From assembly GCF_001183545.1 (NCBI RefSeq), contig NZ_KQ236688.1, positions 711,149 to 775,148 on the forward strand: a DNA stretch of 64,000 bases, written 5' to 3'. Below the pieces are notes generated by a model. It did no database searches and had not been told where the DNA came from. It saw only the letters and a list, made by a program, of their open reading frames with translations. The position numbers and the translations under genes are program-made. The stretch comes from Cellvibrio sp. pealriver (GTDB lineage Bacteria; Pseudomonadota; Gammaproteobacteria; Pseudomonadales; Cellvibrionaceae). Below are positions 25,178-36,499 of this stretch, piece after piece (position 1 is the stretch's first letter; every line of letters starts with the position of its first letter).

Positions 25178-26203
25178 TTATTGATGGTTCTGAAGCGCCC
25201 GCGCCAGTTCGATCACCGACAAAGGCGCGGAGCCTTCTGCTTTATTGCTCAGCGTCACAAATACATTTTGCCCACCACTTGCAGTGCCGCGAATGACGTT
25301 TGTTAATGCCATACGTGTTTCGGTATCAGGGTCGATGATTTTATCGTAAGGCTCATAAGCATCTTTCGCATCTTCATAACCAAACGCACCGTGCACTGGG
25401 TTTAAATTCCAGCGGCACACCAACGGCCCGGGCCAGAGTGCGCGCAAAATTGGAAGTTGCTCGCTAATGCGCGGCATTTTTGCATGCAAACCCATGCAGT
25501 AGGTGGCACCGGTATCGCGCAGAGCATTCACAAATTGCGGCGTTAACCATTGCGGGTCGCGCACTTCTACCGCAACTACGCCATCGGGCGCGGTGTTTTT
25601 TAAGTTGGGGATCGAAGCTAATAACTGATGCAAACGGTCAATCAGTTTCGGCATTTGCCCAAGCCATGCAGCGGGCAGGGGGCTTATCTGAAAAACCAAT
25701 GCGCCCAATTTATGTTGCAAACCTTCCAGCGCTGGTTCCACAAACATTTGCACTGCTTCTTCCGCATATAAAAAATGCGCGTTTGTGCGCATGCCTCTGC
25801 CGGATTCATCGCGCACCAAAGCATCGGTAATCAAACTCGGTGCTTTCACCACAAAACGAAAATCGTCACCAACTTGCGATGCATACTGCGCGAACTGCGC
25901 AACGTTGAGCGGACGATAAAAACTGCGGTCTATACTCACGGTGCGCAACAGCGGGTGTTTGCTGTAAGCCGCTAATCCGTAACGCGATAGATTTGTCTCG
26001 GCGTATTCCCCATCCCACACCAAACCATTCCAGCCCGGGTAATTCCATGACGATGTTCCCAGCCGCAGATGCGACGGCAGTGAATCCGCCAGCGCAATCC
26101 ATTCCGCATCAGGAACAACCGGCTCAACCTGTTTGCCGGATTTTTTAGCGGGTTTTGCGGGGGGATCTTGTGGTTCACCGAAGAGAGAATCTTGCATATC
26201 CAA
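25178..26203 (-). CDS. DUF72 family protein (YecE-like)
   Basis: A DUF72 protein of about 341 residues. LRLGTSSWNYPGWNGLVW near residue 47, a segment with the sequence SIDRSFYRPL, and FRFVVKAPSLITD are the recognisable family motifs of this TIM-barrel fold. The N-terminal 40 residues are Lys/Pro-rich and probably disordered. The function of the family is unknown. ATG codons at 26203 and 26197 are both possible starts. The gene is monocistronic. Confidence 0.85.
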   Translation of the reverse strand: MDMQDSLFGEPQDPPAKPAKKSGKQVEPVVPDAEWIALADSLPSHLRLGTSSWNYPGWNGLVWDGEYAETNLSRYGLAAYSKHPLLRTVSIDRSFYRPLNVAQFAQYASQVGDDFRFVVKAPSLITDALVRDESGRGMRTNAHFLYAEEAVQMFVEPALEGLQHKLGALVFQISPLPAAWLGQMPKLIDRLHQLLASIPNLKNTAPDGVVAVEVRDPQWLTPQFVNALRDTGATYCMGLHAKMPRISEQLPILRALWPGPLVCRWNLNPVHGAFGYEDAKDAYEPYDKIIDPDTETRMALTNVIRGTASGGQNVFVTLSNKAEGSAPLSVIELARALQNHQ

Positions 26204-26433
26204 ATCACTTGAAGCTGATAGTCATTAAGGCTAGGGCAGGATATAGAAGAGGTTTTTGGATGTCAGCTTTTACTAACATTTAATCAAATCCATCTCTTCA
26301 GCGTTGACTCCTGTACATCAAGCGTTTTTTTATTTCTTATGGGAATAAAAAGTATGATCTGAAATACCGTGTTATTTGTTTTTGTTTGGGAACAGGCTAG
26401 TCTTTCATACATGTTTTATTGGGCGGAATTCAA

Positions 26434-29400
26434 ATGAAAATTAGGGGCGACACTATGTTTTGGGTCAAGGTTGTTCAGCAAATTTTTTCTAGCAAAATAA
26501 ATAGTATCAAGGTCACTTTATGGAGATTGTTACTCGTCTCGCTAGCGCTGGCTACGACTCAAAATGCAATGGCATTTTCAGGTACGTTGAATTTTTCAGG
26601 CAGCGATACTGCGCTCGGAAGCACCGTAAATGATGGTGAGGCTAATTCAACGGACATTGGTGGTGTTGTAATCGAGATCTACAGCGCAAGCACCGGCAAT
26701 ACCAATAATGGCCACGTCTGGGCTTACTACAGTGACGTTTACGCAAACGGAGCAACAACAACCTCAGATGAGGGCATTGCTGATGACTCGGGTGTCGGGG
26801 CGCCCACGCTGATCATCCGCAGCCAAGGTGGCACCGATTTTTCGTTCAGTGGCATTCGAATCATTGACTACCTGCAGGTCTACATCGCTAGCTCTGGTCG
26901 AACATTGCGCTTCGAGGGCTTCCTGGATGGATCATCAACCGGTGCGGTAAACCTCAACACGGCGACAGGCACTACTCCTACCAGCTTCAACCAGGGTAAC
27001 GGACTCACAGCGTCTATCTTTCAAAATGTTGACGAAGTGCGGATCACCGCATCCGATGGTACTGACGTCGCCCTGGCGATGGACGATATCGTATTTGCAA
27101 ATGCTGTTCTTCCTGATTCCACCCCACCCACCGTTACCAGTGTCAGCGTTCCCTCGAGCGCAACTTATATCACTGGGCAATCACTAACGTTCACCGTCAA
27201 CACCAGCGAAAATGTGGTCGTAAATACTGGCGGTGGTACCCCCCGAATTGCATTGACCATTGGTGCCACAACCAAATATGCAGCCTATTCGTCGGGCACT
27301 GGAACCTCGGCGCTGGTCTTTAGCTACACGGTTGAGAGTGGTTTGGTTGATTCAGACGGTATTACCGTGGGTGCACTCGGTGTGAACGGCGGAACCATGA
27401 AAGATGCCGCTAACAATGACATGACGCTGACCTTGAATTCTGTCGGTTCCACAGCCAGTGTTCTGGTTGACAGCACCGCACCCACCGTTTCATCGGTGAC
27501 TGCAAGCACCGCTAACGGTACCTACAAAGCTGGTGATTTGATCAGCATTCAAGTTAATTTCAGCGAAGTGGTCAATGTCACCGGTACGCCACAACTGACT
27601 CTGGAGACGGGCACAACGGATCGCACCATTAATTATGCGAGTGGTAGTGGCTCCAGCAGCTTGACCTTCAGCTACACCGTTCAAGCGGGCGACAACAACA
27701 GCGATTTGGACTACGTATCAACCAGTGCACTGGCGTTAAACAGTGGCACCATTCGTGACGCCGCTAGCAACAACGCAACGCTGACACTCGCGACGCCTGG
27801 AGCGGCCAACTCTCTGGGTGCTAATAAAGCGTTGGTGGTCGATGGTGTAACACCTTCTGTGACGAGCACTGCGCCATCGGGTGGTGCGGTATCAACCGAT
27901 GTCAGTGTTGATTTCACCGTAATTTTCAGTGAGTCCGTCAGCAATATTTCTACCGATGATTTTGCGCTTGGTACTACCGGTGGCGCGACCGGCACTGTCG
28001 CCAGTGTCTCTGCGACCTCGGGTTCCAGTGTGACTGTAACGGTAAGCGGTATTTCCGGTAACGGTACTATCAAGCTGAACCTGAATGGCGCAACGAATAT
28101 CAGTGATGCTGCTGGCAACGTAGGTCCAGCCGCCTATACGAGTGGTTCCGCCCATACTGTGGCCATTCCGACAGCGCCCGATGCACCAACCATCGGCACT
28201 GCAACTGCAGGTGATGCTCAAGTATCCGTTGCTTTCAGTGCTCCTGGCAACAATGGTGGTTCTGCTATCACTGGTTATACCGTGACCTCTAACCCCGGAG
28301 GTTTTACAAATACGGGTGCCAGTTCGCCGATTCTCATCACCGGTCTCACTAACGGTACTGCCTATACCTTTACTGTGACGGCGACCAACGGGATAGGCAC
28401 AGGCTCAGCCTCGGCGGCCTCCAATTCGGTAACCCCCAAGGCCGACCAGACAATTACCTTTGGCCAACCTACCAACTATAACTTTGGCACTACACCAACC
28501 CTGACGGCGACTTCTAGCTCTGGGCTAACGGTCAGCTTCTCGTCGTCTACCACTGGTGTTTGTACTATCACTTCCGGTGGCGCATTGACCTTTGTAAGCG
28601 CAGGTACCTGTACGATCGATGCCGATCAGGCCGGTAACGGCGCGACCAATTTGGCGGCGACCGTAACCCGTAGCTTCACAGTAAATGCGGTCGTTCCCGG
28701 TGCGCCAACGATTGGTACGGCAACCGCAGGAGACACCCAAGCCTCGGTCACCTTTACTGCGCCAGCGAGCACAGGTGGTGCTGCGATCCTTGCGGGCGGT
28801 TATACCGTCACCGCTAACCCTGGCGGTGCGACCGGCACCGGTTCAAGCTCGCCGATTACCGTGACCGGCTTGACCAATGGTGTTTCCTACACCTTCACAG
28901 TGACTGCGACTAACTCGGCGGGCACGGGAGCGGCTTCGGTAGCATCCAACGCCGTTACGCCTAAAGCAGCCCAAACCATTACCTTCGCCAACCCAGGTGC
29001 GCAAAACTTTGGCACCACTCCTGATTTGCGGGTTGTCAATGGTGGAGCTTCAGCAACATCAGGACTGGATGTCACCTTTACGTCATCGACTACCGGTGTT
29101 TGTACTGTGACCAGTGAAGGTGTATTGACCTTCATCACTATTGGAGTCTGTACTATCAATGCAGATCAGGCGGGCGATTTCCAATATTTGGCCGCAACTC
29201 AGATAAGCCGTAGCTTTACCGTGAGTGCAGTTGTTCCCGGCGCTCCAACCATAGGGACTGCTGTTGCTGGTGATACCCAGGCAAGCGTGGCATTTACTGC
29301 ACCAGTTAATACCGGTGGCACAACCATTACGGGGTATACGGTTACCGTCAGCCCACCGGATGTAGCACCAGTAAACGGAGCTGCTTCACCGATTGTAGTA

Positions 29401-32400
29401 TCCGGTTTGAGCAACGGGCAGCCCTATACCTTTACCGTAACAGCCGATAACGCAGCCGGTACTGGCCCTGCATCGGGCTCATCCAACTCGATTACACCCA
29501 AGGCAGCACAGACAATTACCTTTGCGAATCCAGGTGCACAGACTTTCGGTACATCGCCAACCCTTACTGCGACGACAAATGCCACTGGTCTGACCCCGAC
29601 CTTTACGTCTTCTAGTACCGGTGTGTGTACCATCACGACCGGTGGATTGCTTACCTTTGTAAGCGCAGGGGACTGTACGATTAATGCCGACCAAGCGGGC
29701 GATAGCACTTATCTGGCCGCAACCCAGGAGAGCCGCACTTTTACCGTCAATGCCGTGGTTCCCGGTGCACCGACGATTGGTACTGCCACCGCAGGCAATA
29801 CCCAGGCTACAGTGACGTTCACTGCGCCTGCCTCTAACGGTGGCTCAGCGATCACCGGCTACACCGTCACCGCCAACCCCGGTGCGATCACCCGCGCGGC
29901 AACCAGCTCGCCTTACACATTCACCGGCTTGACCAACGGCACTGCCTATACCTTTACCGTCACTGCAACTAACGCTGCTGGTACCGGTGCGGCATCGGCA
30001 GCATCCAACGCGGTAACGCCATCGGTACCGCCAAACAATGCACCGGTAATTACACAGGGCGGTTCCGTCAGCGTCACCATGAGTGAAGATGGCACCCCAA
30101 CACCGTTTAGCCTGAGCCTCACGGCTACCGACGGTGACAACGATCCCCTCACTTGGAGCATCACCAGCCCTGCCCAGAACGGCAGTGCCAGTGTGTCCGG
30201 GGGTAGTGTCAGCTATACCCCAACGGCTAATTTCAATGGCAGTGACAGCTTTACTGTTCAGGTCAGTGATGGCAGTGCAACGGCCAGTACCAGTGTCAGT
30301 GTCACCGTCACACCGGTGAATGATGCGCCGGTGATCAGCGGCACCCCATCCACCAGTCTGGATCAGGATACGGCCTACAGCTTTAGCCCAACCGCCAGCG
30401 ATATTGATACCGCCGATGTGCTGACTTTCAGTATCACCAACAAGCCAACCTGGGCCAGCTTTAACACCGCAACCGGTGCCCTGACCGGTACACCGGCCGG
30501 AACCGATAGCGGCAAGACGATTGGTATTGTGATCAGTGTGAGTGACGGCACTACCAGTACGGCCTTGCCGGCGTTTGATATTGAGGTCATTTCCACCATC
30601 GACCCACTGCAACCCATCGTTACCGCACCTGCAGAGCTGAGTGTGGATGCAACAGGACTGTTTACGTCTATCACCCTGCGCCAGTTATTGGGTGCAAGCC
30701 CCAATGCCTCACAGGCCGAGGTTGATGCAGCGATTAAAGCCTTGGCAAAAGACGGTGTAACCGGCAATGACTGTTGTACCACTACAGTAGAAGGGCTGAC
30801 AGCGACAAATGCATTACTGCTGGCACCTGGCCGTCATGAGATCAAGTGGAAGGCTACCAACGCTGTAGGTGTAAGTGGAGAAGCGGTACAGGTAGTTAAT
30901 ATCTGGCCGTTGGTATCCCTGAGTAAGTCGCAGGTTGCTGTTCGCGGCAGCGATGTTGAATTCAAGGTGTTGCTCAACGGGCCATCGCCGGTTTATCCGC
31001 TGGCTATTCCCTACGTCATTGATACCGCAACCACGGCGACCGCAGCAGAGCATAACCTGACCAGTGGCACAGCAACCTTTACCCAGACTGGGCAGGTGGA
31101 AGTGGCGATCCCGGTAACACTTGCGGATGTAACAGGCTTCAGTGACAGCAAATTGGTGGTTGCTTTGGGCTCCGGTATCAATACCGGTGCGGCCAGCACC
31201 CACGTGATTGATATTCGTCAGGGTAATGTCCCGCCCATTGTTAGCCTCAGCATTACACAGGGTGGCATTAACACCAGCCTGGTATCGCCAAGCGGCGGAC
31301 CGGTGACGGTAACAGCGACAGTAGTGGATGCCAACAAGCAAGACACGCATACCTATGATTGGTCTGCCACGAGTGGCCTTGCCGATATCGATGGCAACCC
31401 TGCCAACGCCAGTCGTACCTTTGATCCGGCAGGTTTGGCTGGCAGTCACCAACTGAAAGTAACGGTGTCTGATTCTGCCGGTGCCAGTGTCCAGTCATCC
31501 GCTTATTTCCGCGTAGTAAGCAGCCTGCCGGTGTTGGATGTGAATACCGATACCGATAAGGATGGCATTAATGATGAGCTGGAGGGTACCGGTGATACTG
31601 ACGACAACGGCATTCCGGATTATCTGGATAACATGCCATCAAGCAACATCTTGCCGCAGCAGGGTAATACCACTAACGCTTTCCTGATTGAGTGTGATCC
31701 GGGTGTTCGCTGTGGTTTGGGCTTGTTTGCACGTAGTGGCGCTTCCGGTGGTGTCCAGATTCTGGATCAGGAGATTGGTACGCTGGATGATTTGGTGATT
31801 GACCCTGCCTTCGAGCCGGTGGGCGGTGTGTTTGACTTCGCCATCCGCGATTTGCCGACACCGGGGCAATCGGTGCGTATCGTTATTCCGCAGCGTTCAG
31901 CGATTCCGGCCAATGCGGTCTATCGCAAGTATCAACGTGGCAGCTGGGTAAACTTTATCAGCGATGCCAACAATGCGGTGCACTCTACAGCAGGCAACCC
32001 CGGCTATTGCCCACCGCCCGGCACCGCAGAATGGACTAGCGGTTTAACCGCAGGTCATATGTGCGTGCAGTTAACCATTCAAGACGGTGGCCCGAACGAT
32101 GATGACGGCTTGGTGAACTCAGCAGTCGTAGACCCGGGTGCAGTGAGTCAGGCGAAAGCCGTTGAGCCACCGGAACCCAAGCCACCGAAGGAGGTTAAGA
32201 CCAGCGGTGGTGGCGGTGCAGCAGGCGCATGGCTGCTGCTCGGACTTGGGCTTTTATTAATACGCAGAGTGAAGAGAGGGAAAACCATGAGAAAAGTCAT
32301 TGCACTGCTCAGCTTCGGCCTGATTGCCTCCGGCACCCAGGCCAGTCCGGCGGACAAACTGCACCTGCGTATCGATGCCTATCAGGTCAACGGCAGCCAG

Positions 32401-32907
32401 AAGGCCGGTGATTTTAACGCGGCCATGCAATCGGACTTCAACTACAAGTTGAGTCAATACGATGTGGATCGCAATGGCTACCAGCTGTCGTTGGGTTATG
32501 CGTGGAATAAAGTCACCTACACCGAAATAGGCTATCTGGATCTGGGCGATGTCACTGTCAACCTGATGCTCGATGGCGCGACCGATGGAGCCGCCTTTGG
32601 TAATGCGGTTGTCGGCCATTACCCGATCACTGCCGATGGTATAACTCTGGTGCAGGGATATATCTGGAGTTTTGCCGACCACTGGCAATTATCCCCCGAG
32701 CTGGGTTTATTTATGTGGAGCGGGGATGTTGACACCAAGGGGGCTGCGTTCAACGTGAAATACGATGACAGCACGGATTTACTCACGGGCTTACGTCTGG
32801 ATTACCTCTTCAACGATCACATAGGTCTGGGAGCCGGTGCGCGCTACATCCGACTGGATGACCAGCATGTAACCCTGTGGGGTGTATCGGGGCGGTTCAG
32901 TTTTTAA
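26434..32907 (+). CDS. Giant repeat surface protein (Ig/FN3/cadherin-like, GlyGly-CTERM) fused in frame to an outer-membrane beta-barrel
   Basis: A protein of about 2157 residues. Order: signal peptide (hydrophobic [16 protein letters not shown]), an N-terminal domain to about 230, three Ig-like bacterial repeats ([31 protein letters not shown]), four fibronectin III domains alternating with three about 85-residue modules carrying a Cys pair, and cadherin-like/He_PIG domains. A calcium-binding [20 protein letters not shown] segment and a choice-of-anchor U-like domain follow. Next comes a GlyGly-CTERM tail ([21 protein letters not shown]), the signal cut by rhombosortase. After it, without a stop, a second signal peptide and a barrel domain begin at 32287. 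The start at 26434 or 26455 (AGGGGC upstream) is uncertain. Confidence 0.8.
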   Translation: MKIRGDTMFWVKVVQQIFSSKINSIKVTLWRLLLVSLALATTQNAMAFSGTLNFSGSDTALGSTVNDGEANSTDIGGVVIEIYSASTGNTNNGHVWAYYSDVYANGATTTSDEGIADDSGVGAPTLIIRSQGGTDFSFSGIRIIDYLQVYIASSGRTLRFEGFLDGSSTGAVNLNTATGTTPTSFNQGNGLTASIFQNVDEVRITASDGTDVALAMDDIVFANAVLPDSTPPTVTSVSVPSSATYITGQSLTFTVNTSENVVVNTGGGTPRIALTIGATTKYAAYSSGTGTSALVFSYTVESGLVDSDGITVGALGVNGGTMKDAANNDMTLTLNSVGSTASVLVDSTAPTVSSVTASTANGTYKAGDLISIQVNFSEVVNVTGTPQLTLETGTTDRTINYASGSGSSSLTFSYTVQAGDNNSDLDYVSTSALALNSGTIRDAASNNATLTLATPGAANSLGANKALVVDGVTPSVTSTAPSGGAVSTDVSVDFTVIFSESVSNISTDDFALGTTGGATGTVASVSATSGSSVTVTVSGISGNGTIKLNLNGATNISDAAGNVGPAAYTSGSAHTVAIPTAPDAPTIGTATAGDAQVSVAFSAPGNNGGSAITGYTVTSNPGGFTNTGASSPILITGLTNGTAYTFTVTATNGIGTGSASAASNSVTPKADQTITFGQPTNYNFGTTPTLTATSSSGLTVSFSSSTTGVCTITSGGALTFVSAGTCTIDADQAGNGATNLAATVTRSFTVNAVVPGAPTIGTATAGDTQASVTFTAPASTGGAAILAGGYTVTANPGGATGTGSSSPITVTGLTNGVSYTFTVTATNSAGTGAASVASNAVTPKAAQTITFANPGAQNFGTTPDLRVVNGGASATSGLDVTFTSSTTGVCTVTSEGVLTFITIGVCTINADQAGDFQYLAATQISRSFTVSAVVPGAPTIGTAVAGDTQASVAFTAPVNTGGTTITGYTVTVSPPDVAPVNGAASPIVVSGLSNGQPYTFTVTADNAAGTGPASGSSNSITPKAAQTITFANPGAQTFGTSPTLTATTNATGLTPTFTSSSTGVCTITTGGLLTFVSAGDCTINADQAGDSTYLAATQESRTFTVNAVVPGAPTIGTATAGNTQATVTFTAPASNGGSAITGYTVTANPGAITRAATSSPYTFTGLTNGTAYTFTVTATNAAGTGAASAASNAVTPSVPPNNAPVITQGGSVSVTMSEDGTPTPFSLSLTATDGDNDPLTWSITSPAQNGSASVSGGSVSYTPTANFNGSDSFTVQVSDGSATASTSVSVTVTPVNDAPVISGTPSTSLDQDTAYSFSPTASDIDTADVLTFSITNKPTWASFNTATGALTGTPAGTDSGKTIGIVISVSDGTTSTALPAFDIEVISTIDPLQPIVTAPAELSVDATGLFTSITLRQLLGASPNASQAEVDAAIKALAKDGVTGNDCCTTTVEGLTATNALLLAPGRHEIKWKATNAVGVSGEAVQVVNIWPLVSLSKSQVAVRGSDVEFKVLLNGPSPVYPLAIPYVIDTATTATAAEHNLTSGTATFTQTGQVEVAIPVTLADVTGFSDSKLVVALGSGINTGAASTHVIDIRQGNVPPIVSLSITQGGINTSLVSPSGGPVTVTATVVDANKQDTHTYDWSATSGLADIDGNPANASRTFDPAGLAGSHQLKVTVSDSAGASVQSSAYFRVVSSLPVLDVNTDTDKDGINDELEGTGDTDDNGIPDYLDNMPSSNILPQQGNTTNAFLIECDPGVRCGLGLFARSGASGGVQILDQEIGTLDDLVIDPAFEPVGGVFDFAIRDLPTPGQSVRIVIPQRSAIPANAVYRKYQRGSWVNFISDANNAVHSTAGNPGYCPPPGTAEWTSGLTAGHMCVQLTIQDGGPNDDDGLVNSAVVDPGAVSQAKAVEPPEPKPPKEVKTSGGGGAAGAWLLLGLGLLLIRRVKRGKTMRKVIALLSFGLIASGTQASPADKLHLRIDAYQVNGSQKAGDFNAAMQSDFNYKLSQYDVDRNGYQLSLGYAWNKVTYTEIGYLDLGDVTVNLMLDGATDGAAFGNAVVGHYPITADGITLVQGYIWSFADHWQLSPELGLFMWSGDVDTKGAAFNVKYDDSTDLLTGLRLDYLFNDHIGLGAGARYIRLDDQHVTLWGVSGRFSF
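28165..30020 (+). repeat. Tandem repeats of about 525 bp in the adhesin gene
   Basis: The unit begins at the segment coding for (V)PGAPTIGTA near 28175, 28695, 29232 and 29758. Each unit codes for one FN3 domain plus one about 85-residue module ([31 protein letters not shown]); the last unit is FN3 only. Similarity between units is obvious at DNA level, so recombination could change copy number. Confidence 0.85.
32287..32907 (+). CDS. Probable separate outer-membrane beta-barrel protein inside the giant frame
   Basis: An internal ATG at 32287 has GAGAGGG at ideal spacing upstream. The predicted product of 206 residues starts with a complete signal peptide ([22 protein letters not shown]) and ends GVSGRFSF, with the terminal Phe of proteins folded by the BAM machinery. 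Alternating hydrophobic strands ([41 protein letters not shown]) resemble small OmpA/OmpW-type barrels. It lies right after the GlyGly-CTERM tail, where the upstream protein should end. I infer translation from this internal start; the frame shared with the adhesin may be accidental or due to loss of a stop. Confidence 0.65.
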   Translation: MRKVIALLSFGLIASGTQASPADKLHLRIDAYQVNGSQKAGDFNAAMQSDFNYKLSQYDVDRNGYQLSLGYAWNKVTYTEIGYLDLGDVTVNLMLDGATDGAAFGNAVVGHYPITADGITLVQGYIWSFADHWQLSPELGLFMWSGDVDTKGAAFNVKYDDSTDLLTGLRLDYLFNDHIGLGAGARYIRLDDQHVTLWGVSGRFSF

Positions 32908-32935
32908 ATCGCACCTATTGCGTGTGTTGCGCTGC

Positions 32936-32966
32936 AAAAAAATCCCGCTGTGTGCGGGATTTTTTT
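32936..32966. terminator. Bidirectional-looking terminator after the adhesin/barrel gene
   Basis: A 13-bp stem (7 A, tcccgc; complement gcggga, 7 T) has a 5-nt loop, with U-tracts on both strands. It ends the rightward transcript. Confidence 0.9.
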
Positions 32967-33074
32967 ATGGTGTGTTTTTTTGCTGAATGAAATTATTGTG
33001 CTCATAAAAAGCGTTACGCATTAATATGCGCAACCTGTTTTCTTTTGATATTAATTTTCTACGCTGGATTTTTT

Positions 33075-33965
33075 ATGTTGAGCGAATTGCTCGCTATTCT
33101 CGCCCCTATTGTTATTTCTGTCGGTGCTGGATTTATTTGGGGGAAAACCGGTACCGGTTTTCCGTCGGATTTTATTTCACGCATTGTAATGAACATCGGT
33201 TCGCCTTGTTTGATCATCAGCGTAATGGCGAAGGTCGAAGTGCAACCGGAGGTGATGGGGCAGGTTGCCCTTGCAACAGCATTCACCATGACGGCGATGG
33301 GGTTGTTTGGATGGCTATTGTTGCGGTGGATGAGGCTGGAAATCGCCACCTATTTGCCACCGCTGGTGTTTCCTAATAATGGCAATATGGGTTTGCCACT
33401 CTGTTTATTCGCCTATGGGCAAACTGGACTCGCGCTTGCGTTAGGTTCTTTTATGGTGATGATGATTGCGACTTTCACTGTTGGTTTATTAATTGTTGCC
33501 AATAGCGAAGGCGGAATTTTTAAGCGCATGGAATCTATCGCTAAACAGCCCGTGATTTATGCGATGGCAATTGCTGTGATTTTATTAATCACAGATACCG
33601 ACTTGCCGCGTTGGATAAGCAATACAGTAGATTTGTTGGGTGGAATTGCTATTCCATTAATGACAATTGCCTTGGGGGTATCGCTTGCAACATTAAAAAT
33701 CCATTCCTGGAAACGCAGCTTATTATTCAGTGTGATTCGTGTTGGTGGCGGTTTAGTACTCGGATTTATTGTGTGTGAACTGATGGGTTTGACGGGCGTG
33801 TCGCGCAATGTGGTGTTGTTACAATCTGCAATGCCAATTGCAGTATTTAATTACTTATTAGCATTGCGGTACGGACATAAACCGGAAGAGGTGGCAGCGA
33901 TGGTTGTAGTATCAACGCTTGTTGCTTTTATGGGGCTGCCATTTTTATTGATGGTGATTTTGTGA
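33075..33965 (+). CDS. AEC family transporter (auxin efflux carrier-like permease)
   Basis: A 296-residue inner-membrane permease with about ten transmembrane segments. LVFPNNGNMGLPLCLFAYG near residue 97 is the conserved Asn-Pro motif region of the AEC/BASS-related fold, and LLQSAMPIAVFNYLLALRYG occurs near the C-terminus. Bacterial members export or import small organic acids; the substrate is unknown here. The start at ATG 33075 was preferred over a TTG at 33045 because the first transmembrane helix begins right after it. Confidence 0.85.
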   Translation: MLSELLAILAPIVISVGAGFIWGKTGTGFPSDFISRIVMNIGSPCLIISVMAKVEVQPEVMGQVALATAFTMTAMGLFGWLLLRWMRLEIATYLPPLVFPNNGNMGLPLCLFAYGQTGLALALGSFMVMMIATFTVGLLIVANSEGGIFKRMESIAKQPVIYAMAIAVILLITDTDLPRWISNTVDLLGGIAIPLMTIALGVSLATLKIHSWKRSLLFSVIRVGGGLVLGFIVCELMGLTGVSRNVVLLQSAMPIAVFNYLLALRYGHKPEEVAAMVVVSTLVAFMGLPFLLMVIL

Positions 33966-34103
33966 TGATAATAGGCAAATTCTGCCAGGAAATATTGAAA
34001 AACCATAATCCACAATCAGTAGGTGATCATAATAATTGGGTAACAAAAATAACGAGGTTATAAAAATATCAAGACGATGAAAATAGACAGACAAAACAAT
34101 TGC

Positions 34104-34145
34104 CCAATAAAAAACCCGCGAACTTTCATTCGCGGGTTTTTTATT
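34104..34145. terminator. Bidirectional terminator between the AEC gene and fusA
   Basis: An 18-bp stem, ccaataaaaaacccgcga paired with tcgcgggttttttattgg, has an 8-nt loop. It serves fusA (leftward) and can stop the convergent AEC transcript. Confidence 0.9.
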
Positions 34146-34160
34146 GGCGTTTGCTAAAAC

Positions 34161-36254
34161 TTAGTTTTTAGCAGCGGCAGCTTTCTTTTCTTTCTCTTTC
34201 GCGATTACTGCTTCAGCCACGTTTGCAGGGCATGGAGAGTAGTGAGCGAATTCCATAGAGAATTGGCCACGGCCAGAGGTCATAGTACGCAGGTGGCTGA
34301 TGTAACCAAACATTTCTGACAGCGGAACTTCTGCTTTGATGCGTACGCCAGTTACGCCAGCGTCTTGGCCGTTGATCATGCCACGACGACGGTTCAAGTC
34401 ACCGATCACATCACCTACGTGATCTTCGGGGGTGAACACGTCTACTTTCATGATTGGCTCAAGCAGTTGTGGACCCGCTTTTGGCATAGATTGACGGAAA
34501 GCGCCTTTTGCTGCGATTTCAAACGCGATTGCTGACGAGTCCACGGCGTGGAATGCACCGTCGAACAGTTCAACTTCTACGTCCAATACCGGGAAGCCAG
34601 CCAATGGGCCAGTGCCCATCATGCCTTCAAAGCCTTTTTCAATCGCTGGGTAGAATTCTTTTGGAACGCTACCACCTACAACGGTAGTGGTGAACTTGAA
34701 GCCAGAGTTTGGCTCGCCCGGACGGATGCGGTAATCGATCTTACCGTACTGACCAGAACCACCCGATTGCTTCTTGTGGGTGTAAGAGTCTTCGATCTCA
34801 CGGGTAATGGTTTCGCGGTAGGCTACTTGTGGTTGACCAACATTCAGCTCTACACCGTAGGTGCGCTTCATGATGTCCACTTTAATATCCAAGTGCAATT
34901 CACCCATACCTTTCAGGATGGTTTCACCAGAATCCTGATCGGTTTCAACGCGGAAGGTTGGATCTTCAGATACCAACTTACCGATAGCAGTCGCCATCTT
35001 CTCGATCATGCTCTTGTCTTTTGGTGTAACAGCAATAGAAATCACTGGCTCTGGGAATACCATGGGTTCCAAAGTACAAGGAACTTTTGGGTCACACAGG
35101 GTGTGGCCGGTCTGCACGTTCTTCAAACCAATCAGCGCAATAATGTCACCTGCTTGCGCTGTAGTCAGATCGGTGCGGTCATTGGCGTGCATTTCAACCA
35201 TGCGGCCAACACGTTCGGTTTTACCGGTGAAGGAGTTAAGAATGGTGTCGCCTTTGTTCAGAACACCGGAGTAAATACGTACGAAAGTCAGGGCACCGAA
35301 GCGGTCATCCATGATTTTGAACGCCAGCGCGCGGAAAGGCTCGTCAGCAGAAACGATAGCGTATTGGCCAGTTTCGTTGCCTTCTTCGTCAGTCAATGGC
35401 TGTGGGTTAACTTCGGTTGGTGCTGGCAGGTAATCAACTACACCGTCCAGCAGTAATTGCATACCCTTGTTTTTAAACGCGGAACCACAGAAGGTAGGGA
35501 AGAAGGCCAAGTCACGGGTGCCTTTACGGATGCAGCGCTTGAGGTCTTCAACAGAAGGCTCTTCACCTTCCATGTAGGCCATCAACAGGTCATCATCCTG
35601 TTCTACCGCAGTTTCGACCAATTGATTGCGATACAGCTCAACGTCATCTGCCATATCAGCAGGGATATCAACAACTTTGAAGTTTTCTGGCAAGCCTGAA
35701 TCATCCCATACGTACGCTTGACGATTCAGCAGGTCTACAACACCTACGAAAGTATCTTCGCGGCCAATTGGCAAGGTCATGATCAACGGGTTTGCGCCCA
35801 ATACATTTTTTACTTGTTCGGTTACGCGAATAAAGTCGGCACCAATACGGTCTAGTTTATTTACGAAAATCAAACGGGATACTTTAGAGTCGTTTGCATA
35901 GCGCCAGTTGGTCTCTGATTGCGGCTCTACACCACCAGAACCACAGAATACGCCAATACCGCCGTCCAGTACCTTGAGTGAACGGTAAACTTCTACGGTG
36001 AAGTCAACGTGTCCGGGGGTATCAATTACGTTGAAGCGGTGGCCTTTCCAGAAACAGCTTACCGCTGCCGACTGGATGGTGATGCCGCGCTCGGCTTCTT
36101 GCACCATGAAGTCAGTGGTCGATTCGCCTTCGTGCACTTCGCCGAGTTTGTGGATTTTACCGGTGAGTTTGAGGATACGCTCAGTGGTAGTGGTTTTACC
36201 GGCGTCCACGTGGGCGAAGATACCGATGTTTCTGTAAAGGGATAAGTCAGCCAT
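34161..36254 (-). CDS. fusA: Elongation factor G
   Basis: A 697-residue translational GTPase that drives ribosome translocation. The G domain has G1 [15 protein letters not shown] (14-28), G2 with ERGITI, G3 DTPGH and G4 NKLD. Later domains show SGGSGQYG and the C-terminal [16 protein letters not shown]. It is not in a str operon (no rpsL, rpsG or tuf beside it), so it is probably the second EF-G paralogue of Cellvibrio/Pseudomonas type, or a relocated gene. The Lys/Ala-rich tail is longer than in E. coli. Its own terminator follows. Confidence 0.93.
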   Translation of the reverse strand: MADLSLYRNIGIFAHVDAGKTTTTERILKLTGKIHKLGEVHEGESTTDFMVQEAERGITIQSAAVSCFWKGHRFNVIDTPGHVDFTVEVYRSLKVLDGGIGVFCGSGGVEPQSETNWRYANDSKVSRLIFVNKLDRIGADFIRVTEQVKNVLGANPLIMTLPIGREDTFVGVVDLLNRQAYVWDDSGLPENFKVVDIPADMADDVELYRNQLVETAVEQDDDLLMAYMEGEEPSVEDLKRCIRKGTRDLAFFPTFCGSAFKNKGMQLLLDGVVDYLPAPTEVNPQPLTDEEGNETGQYAIVSADEPFRALAFKIMDDRFGALTFVRIYSGVLNKGDTILNSFTGKTERVGRMVEMHANDRTDLTTAQAGDIIALIGLKNVQTGHTLCDPKVPCTLEPMVFPEPVISIAVTPKDKSMIEKMATAIGKLVSEDPTFRVETDQDSGETILKGMGELHLDIKVDIMKRTYGVELNVGQPQVAYRETITREIEDSYTHKKQSGGSGQYGKIDYRIRPGEPNSGFKFTTTVVGGSVPKEFYPAIEKGFEGMMGTGPLAGFPVLDVEVELFDGAFHAVDSSAIAFEIAAKGAFRQSMPKAGPQLLEPIMKVDVFTPEDHVGDVIGDLNRRRGMINGQDAGVTGVRIKAEVPLSEMFGYISHLRTMTSGRGQFSMEFAHYSPCPANVAEAVIAKEKEKKAAAAKN

Positions 36255-36499
36255 AGGACTCTCTTTATGTGTTAATACTAAGGTTAGAAAAAAGCTGGGT
36301 TAGAAAATAGCGGCGTAATATACAGGAAGTTATCCGAAATTGCGCACAGAAAAAGAAAGCTAACTTGATTGTTTTACATTTTTTAGATCGATAAAGGTGA
36401 TTGGGCGGTAGAAAGTCGGGGGTTTTACCTACTTGGCTTCCTTTTTATGACAACGCATTTTATTCGTGCCGATACTTCCACAAGCGCATTTGGATGCTT

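Noticed and set aside
28165..30020. Large tandem repeats considered as a mobile element or integron-type array
   Set aside because: They are in-frame protein domains of one gene, with no recombination sites.
29845..31452. Antisense frames of 212-255 codons within the adhesin gene
   Set aside because: Low-complexity Gly/Arg/Thr translations that repeat with the FN3 units, so they are shadows of the repeat coding sequence.
34548..35456. 302-codon frame opposite fusA
   Set aside because: fusA is fully conserved on the other strand, and the antisense translation has no recognisable domain.
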